From: Clostridium sp. CAG:590
Lineage (GTDB): Bacteria; Bacillota; Clostridia; Lachnospirales; Lachnospiraceae
Assembly (NCBI GenBank): GCA_000431135.1
Contig: HF987790.1
Location: 1 to 6,235 of the forward strand
Direction of reading: 5' to 3'
DNA: 6,235 nucleotides
Made by a program: the position numbers and the translations under genes. Positions 4,353 to 6,235 of this stretch are shown in pieces; positions within the stretch are counted from its first letter, which is position 1, and each line of letters starts with the position of its first letter. The notes beneath the pieces were generated by a model. It made no database searches. It saw only the letters and a program-made list of their open reading frames with translations, and had not been told where the DNA came from.

Positions 4353-6065
4353 TTATTCTGTAACCGTTGCTGCGATCTTCCTTGAATCTTCTTCCGGGAG
4401 ATATCTCAAATAGGTATTATCCGCAACAGAATCCTTGATATTATTACAGTTCTCACCAATACGTTCCATACCATGAAAAATATTCGCAAATATATTGGTG
4501 AATTCCGGACGGCAATCACCTTCCTTAATTCGTTTCTTATGATTCTTCCGGACATTCTTCTCCAACTTCGCAATGCGTTTCATATATCGCTCTATATCTG
4601 CAACAGAATCCTTATCTCCATACATTACCAGATGTACCGCTTCCATATACATCGCCGTGATCACGTCAAAACTTTCCTCAATCTCTTCCATCGCTTTCTT
4701 AGAAAAACGAAAATTCTTCATCGTTTTCTCTCTGGCAATCTCTAGCAGATCTCCCATGCAATGACCGATCCGTTCTAAATCTTCCACCATATACATAATC
4801 TCCATGGCATGGGCTGACTGTTCTTCATTCATCGCACCGGAAGAAAACATACTGATCAGATAATTATAAATATATTCGTGCGTCTGTTTGATCTTACAAA
4901 ACGTATCATCCGCCTGATCTAACAGCTCCAGCCCACCCTCTAACATGGCATCCTTAATATTTCCAAAAAAGCTTTCCATCTGCGTTGCATAATAAATGAT
5001 TTCTTTGGACACCAAATGCAATGCTACCACCGGCTGATTGATTACATTTACATCCAAAAACTGTACATGGCCTTCCGTTTCCTTTGTCTCCTTATCCGGC
5101 AAGATCCACATTACAATCTTAACCATGAGCCAGATCAAAGGAACCCAGATAATCGTATTTACCACGTTGAATCCCGTATGTGCATTTGCAATCTGTCTTG
5201 AGATCACATCTACCTCGATGCCCTTCGGAGAGATTATTTCAATAATCTTCGCATACCACGGAATAAAAAACATAAATACAACTGAACCCGTCACATTAAA
5301 TACTGTATGTGCAACCGCTGTACGCTTTGCATCTCTGCTCTGTCCGATACATGCGAGCAGTGCGGTAATCGTTGTTCCGATATTACTTCCAAGCAAAATC
5401 GGTATTGCTCCTTGCAATCCAAGAATCGACGACACCCCATCCGGTCCTGCCTGTGCCGCAAAATTCTGTAATACTGCAATGACCGCAGAAGAACTCTGTA
5501 CAACTAATGTAATTCCGGTTCCTAATAACAAACCAAGAATCGGAACATCTGCCACTTTACCAATCAGATCGAGAAATACCGGACTGGTTGCCAATGGCTT
5601 CATTGTCGTTCCCATCACTTCAATTCCAACGAATAAAATACCAAATCCTAATATCGTATTACCAACATTTTTTAATACTTCTTTTTTTGAAAGAAATCCT
5701 ACCAGAAATCCAATAAATATAATTGGATAGATATAGTCGCTAATATTAAACGCTATGATCTGTGCTGTGATCGTCGTTCCGATATTGGCACCTAATATAA
5801 TAGAAATTGCCTGCGGAAGTGTCATCAGTCCTGCACTGACAAAACCGATTACCATAACCGTTGTGGCACTACTGCTCTGTAAAACCGCAGTTACCAGTGC
5901 GCCTGCTAACACACCCATGATCGGATTCTTAGTAAGCAGCCCTAAGATATAACGCATTCGTTCTCCTGCTGCTTTCTGAAGTCCATCACTCATCATTTCC
6001 ATTCCGAATAAAAATAATGCCAATCCGCCTAATAACCCAAACAACGTACTCAACATATTACCCAT
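4353..6065 (-). CDS. Na+/phosphate cotransporter family protein with C-terminal PhoU-like domain
   Basis: This 570-residue protein has two parts. Residues 1-325 are a membrane domain with the two inverted-repeat signatures of type II Na+/Pi cotransporters (NptA/YjbB-like, SLC34-related): QSSSATTV (63-70) with GANIGTT (92-98), and QSSSAVIAV (190-198) with GSNIGTT (226-232). Residues 340-560 are a helical PhoU-like domain with the repeated signatures VEDLERIGHCMGDL (427-440) and MERIGENCNNI (533-543), normally a metal-binding regulatory fold. The role is Na+-coupled phosphate movement across the cytoplasmic membrane, with the PhoU part probably sensing phosphate status. Some relatives export phosphate instead of importing it. 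The length is typical for the fused form. The start at ATG 6065 follows AAGGTG (6076-6071). It appears monocistronic, with a PhoP-box-like array and a leader hairpin upstream and a shared hairpin downstream. Confidence 0.93.
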   Translation of the reverse strand: MGNMLSTLFGLLGGLALFLFGMEMMSDGLQKAAGERMRYILGLLTKNPIMGVLAGALVTAVLQSSSATTVMVIGFVSAGLMTLPQAISIILGANIGTTITAQIIAFNISDYIYPIIFIGFLVGFLSKKEVLKNVGNTILGFGILFVGIEVMGTTMKPLATSPVFLDLIGKVADVPILGLLLGTGITLVVQSSSAVIAVLQNFAAQAGPDGVSSILGLQGAIPILLGSNIGTTITALLACIGQSRDAKRTAVAHTVFNVTGSVVFMFFIPWYAKIIEIISPKGIEVDVISRQIANAHTGFNVVNTIIWVPLIWLMVKIVMWILPDKETKETEGHVQFLDVNVINQPVVALHLVSKEIIYYATQMESFFGNIKDAMLEGGLELLDQADDTFCKIKQTHEYIYNYLISMFSSGAMNEEQSAHAMEIMYMVEDLERIGHCMGDLLEIAREKTMKNFRFSKKAMEEIEESFDVITAMYMEAVHLVMYGDKDSVADIERYMKRIAKLEKNVRKNHKKRIKEGDCRPEFTNIFANIFHGMERIGENCNNIKDSVADNTYLRYLPEEDSRKIAATVTE

Positions 6066-6076
6066 TTTCTCACCTT

Positions 6077-6093
6077 GCGCAATTTTTTTGCGC
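6077..6093 (-). promoter_or_regulatory. Leader hairpin touching the Shine-Dalgarno of the phosphate transporter gene
   Basis: GCGCAA (6093-6088 on the minus strand) pairs with TTGCGC (6082-6077) around an A5 loop, forming a 6-bp GC-rich stem. The next base, 6076, begins the Shine-Dalgarno AAGGTG. Such a hairpin could stack against or hinder the ribosome site, or could be a DNA operator. It lacks a U tract in the right place, so it is not a terminator. Confidence 0.45.
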
Positions 6094-6181
6094 TCTCCTT
6101 CACATAATACTTTCTTTTTTTAATCCTCTTTTTCACATACTTAATGTAAAGGATAAAGGTGTACTTCAACTAGCTTTTCCC

Positions 6182-6209
6182 GGTAAAATATATGTTAAAT
6201 CTTTGTAAA
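6182..6209 (-). promoter_or_regulatory. Candidate PhoP box (phosphate-starvation control) upstream of the Na+/Pi cotransporter
   Basis: On the minus strand three direct repeats stand at an exact 11-base period: TTTACA (6209-6204), TTAACA (6198-6193) and TTTACC (6187-6182), each separated by five bases. The Gram-positive PhoP box is TT(A/T/C)ACA repeated at about this spacing. Two repeats match fully and the third 5 of 6; a fourth phased repeat is not seen. The array lies 117-144 bases upstream of a phosphate transporter start, where such control is expected. No convincing -35/-10 pair stands out between it and the gene; TTGAAG (6169-6164) with CATTAA (6146-6141), or TATTAT (6109-6104), are weak options. 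Confidence 0.5.
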
Positions 6210-6235
6210 ACACATTCACCCTTGCACAGCGTAAG

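Noticed and set aside
5038..5730. Long plus-strand open frame (230 codons) opposite the phosphate transporter
   Set aside because: It lies wholly antisense to a firmly identified gene, its protein is Pro/Thr/Ile-rich with no family resemblance, and it has no convincing ribosome site.
6210..6235. Right-edge sequence as a possible upstream gene end or terminator
   Set aside because: Only 26 bases are present and the CTTGCACAGCGTAAG stretch is not a true inverted repeat; nothing can be supported.
1..6235. tRNA, rRNA, CRISPR array, insertion sequence or prophage signature
   Set aside because: No repeat-spacer pattern, cloverleaf-type sequence, transposase/integrase reading frame or terminal inverted repeats were seen.

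Overview
The window looks like chromosomal DNA of a low-to-moderate GC Clostridia, most probably a gut Lachnospiraceae-type Firmicute. The grounds are A/T-rich intergenic regions, strong AGGAGG-type ribosome binding sites, several GTG starts, Firmicutes-type LexA boxes (GAAC-N4-GTTC/T), and a small protein resembling DUF3877, a family I associate with this group. This taxonomic call is inference. I see no mobile element, CRISPR array, tRNA or rRNA.

Layout. 1-897 (minus, truncated by the left edge) is a radical SAM protein of the 'putative DNA modification/repair, UDG-linked' family. It has its own promoter with a near-perfect LexA (SOS) box at the predicted transcription start and a second, imperfect box beside it. 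1028-1074 is an intrinsic terminator that closes a three-gene minus-strand operon read from right to left: a MATE-family efflux transporter (3774-2386), a small soluble DUF3877-like protein (2384-1851) and a ZIP-family divalent metal transporter (1835-1083). The gaps between these genes are 1 and 15 bases. 3775-4047 is a divergent promoter region. On the plus strand it drives a 76-residue, almost entirely hydrophobic membrane protein (4048-4278), whose core promoter contains a second strong LexA-box match. This gene ends in a 13-bp-stem terminator that overlaps its stop codon and lies between it and the convergent gene 6065-4353, a Na+/phosphate cotransporter with a C-terminal PhoU-like domain. 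Upstream of the cotransporter gene are a three-repeat PhoP-box-like array (11-base period) and a hairpin touching the Shine-Dalgarno sequence.

How it fits together. Most of the window is membrane transport: drug/cation efflux, metal uptake and phosphate uptake. The most notable signal is regulatory. Two unlinked genes, the radical SAM DNA-repair candidate and the small multi-pass membrane protein, carry operators sharing the identical 11-base core GAACAAATGTT, each placed where a repressor would block RNA polymerase. I infer that both belong to this organism's SOS regulon, which makes the membrane protein a candidate undescribed DNA-damage-induced peptide. The phosphate transporter is separately predicted to be under PhoP-type phosphate-starvation control.
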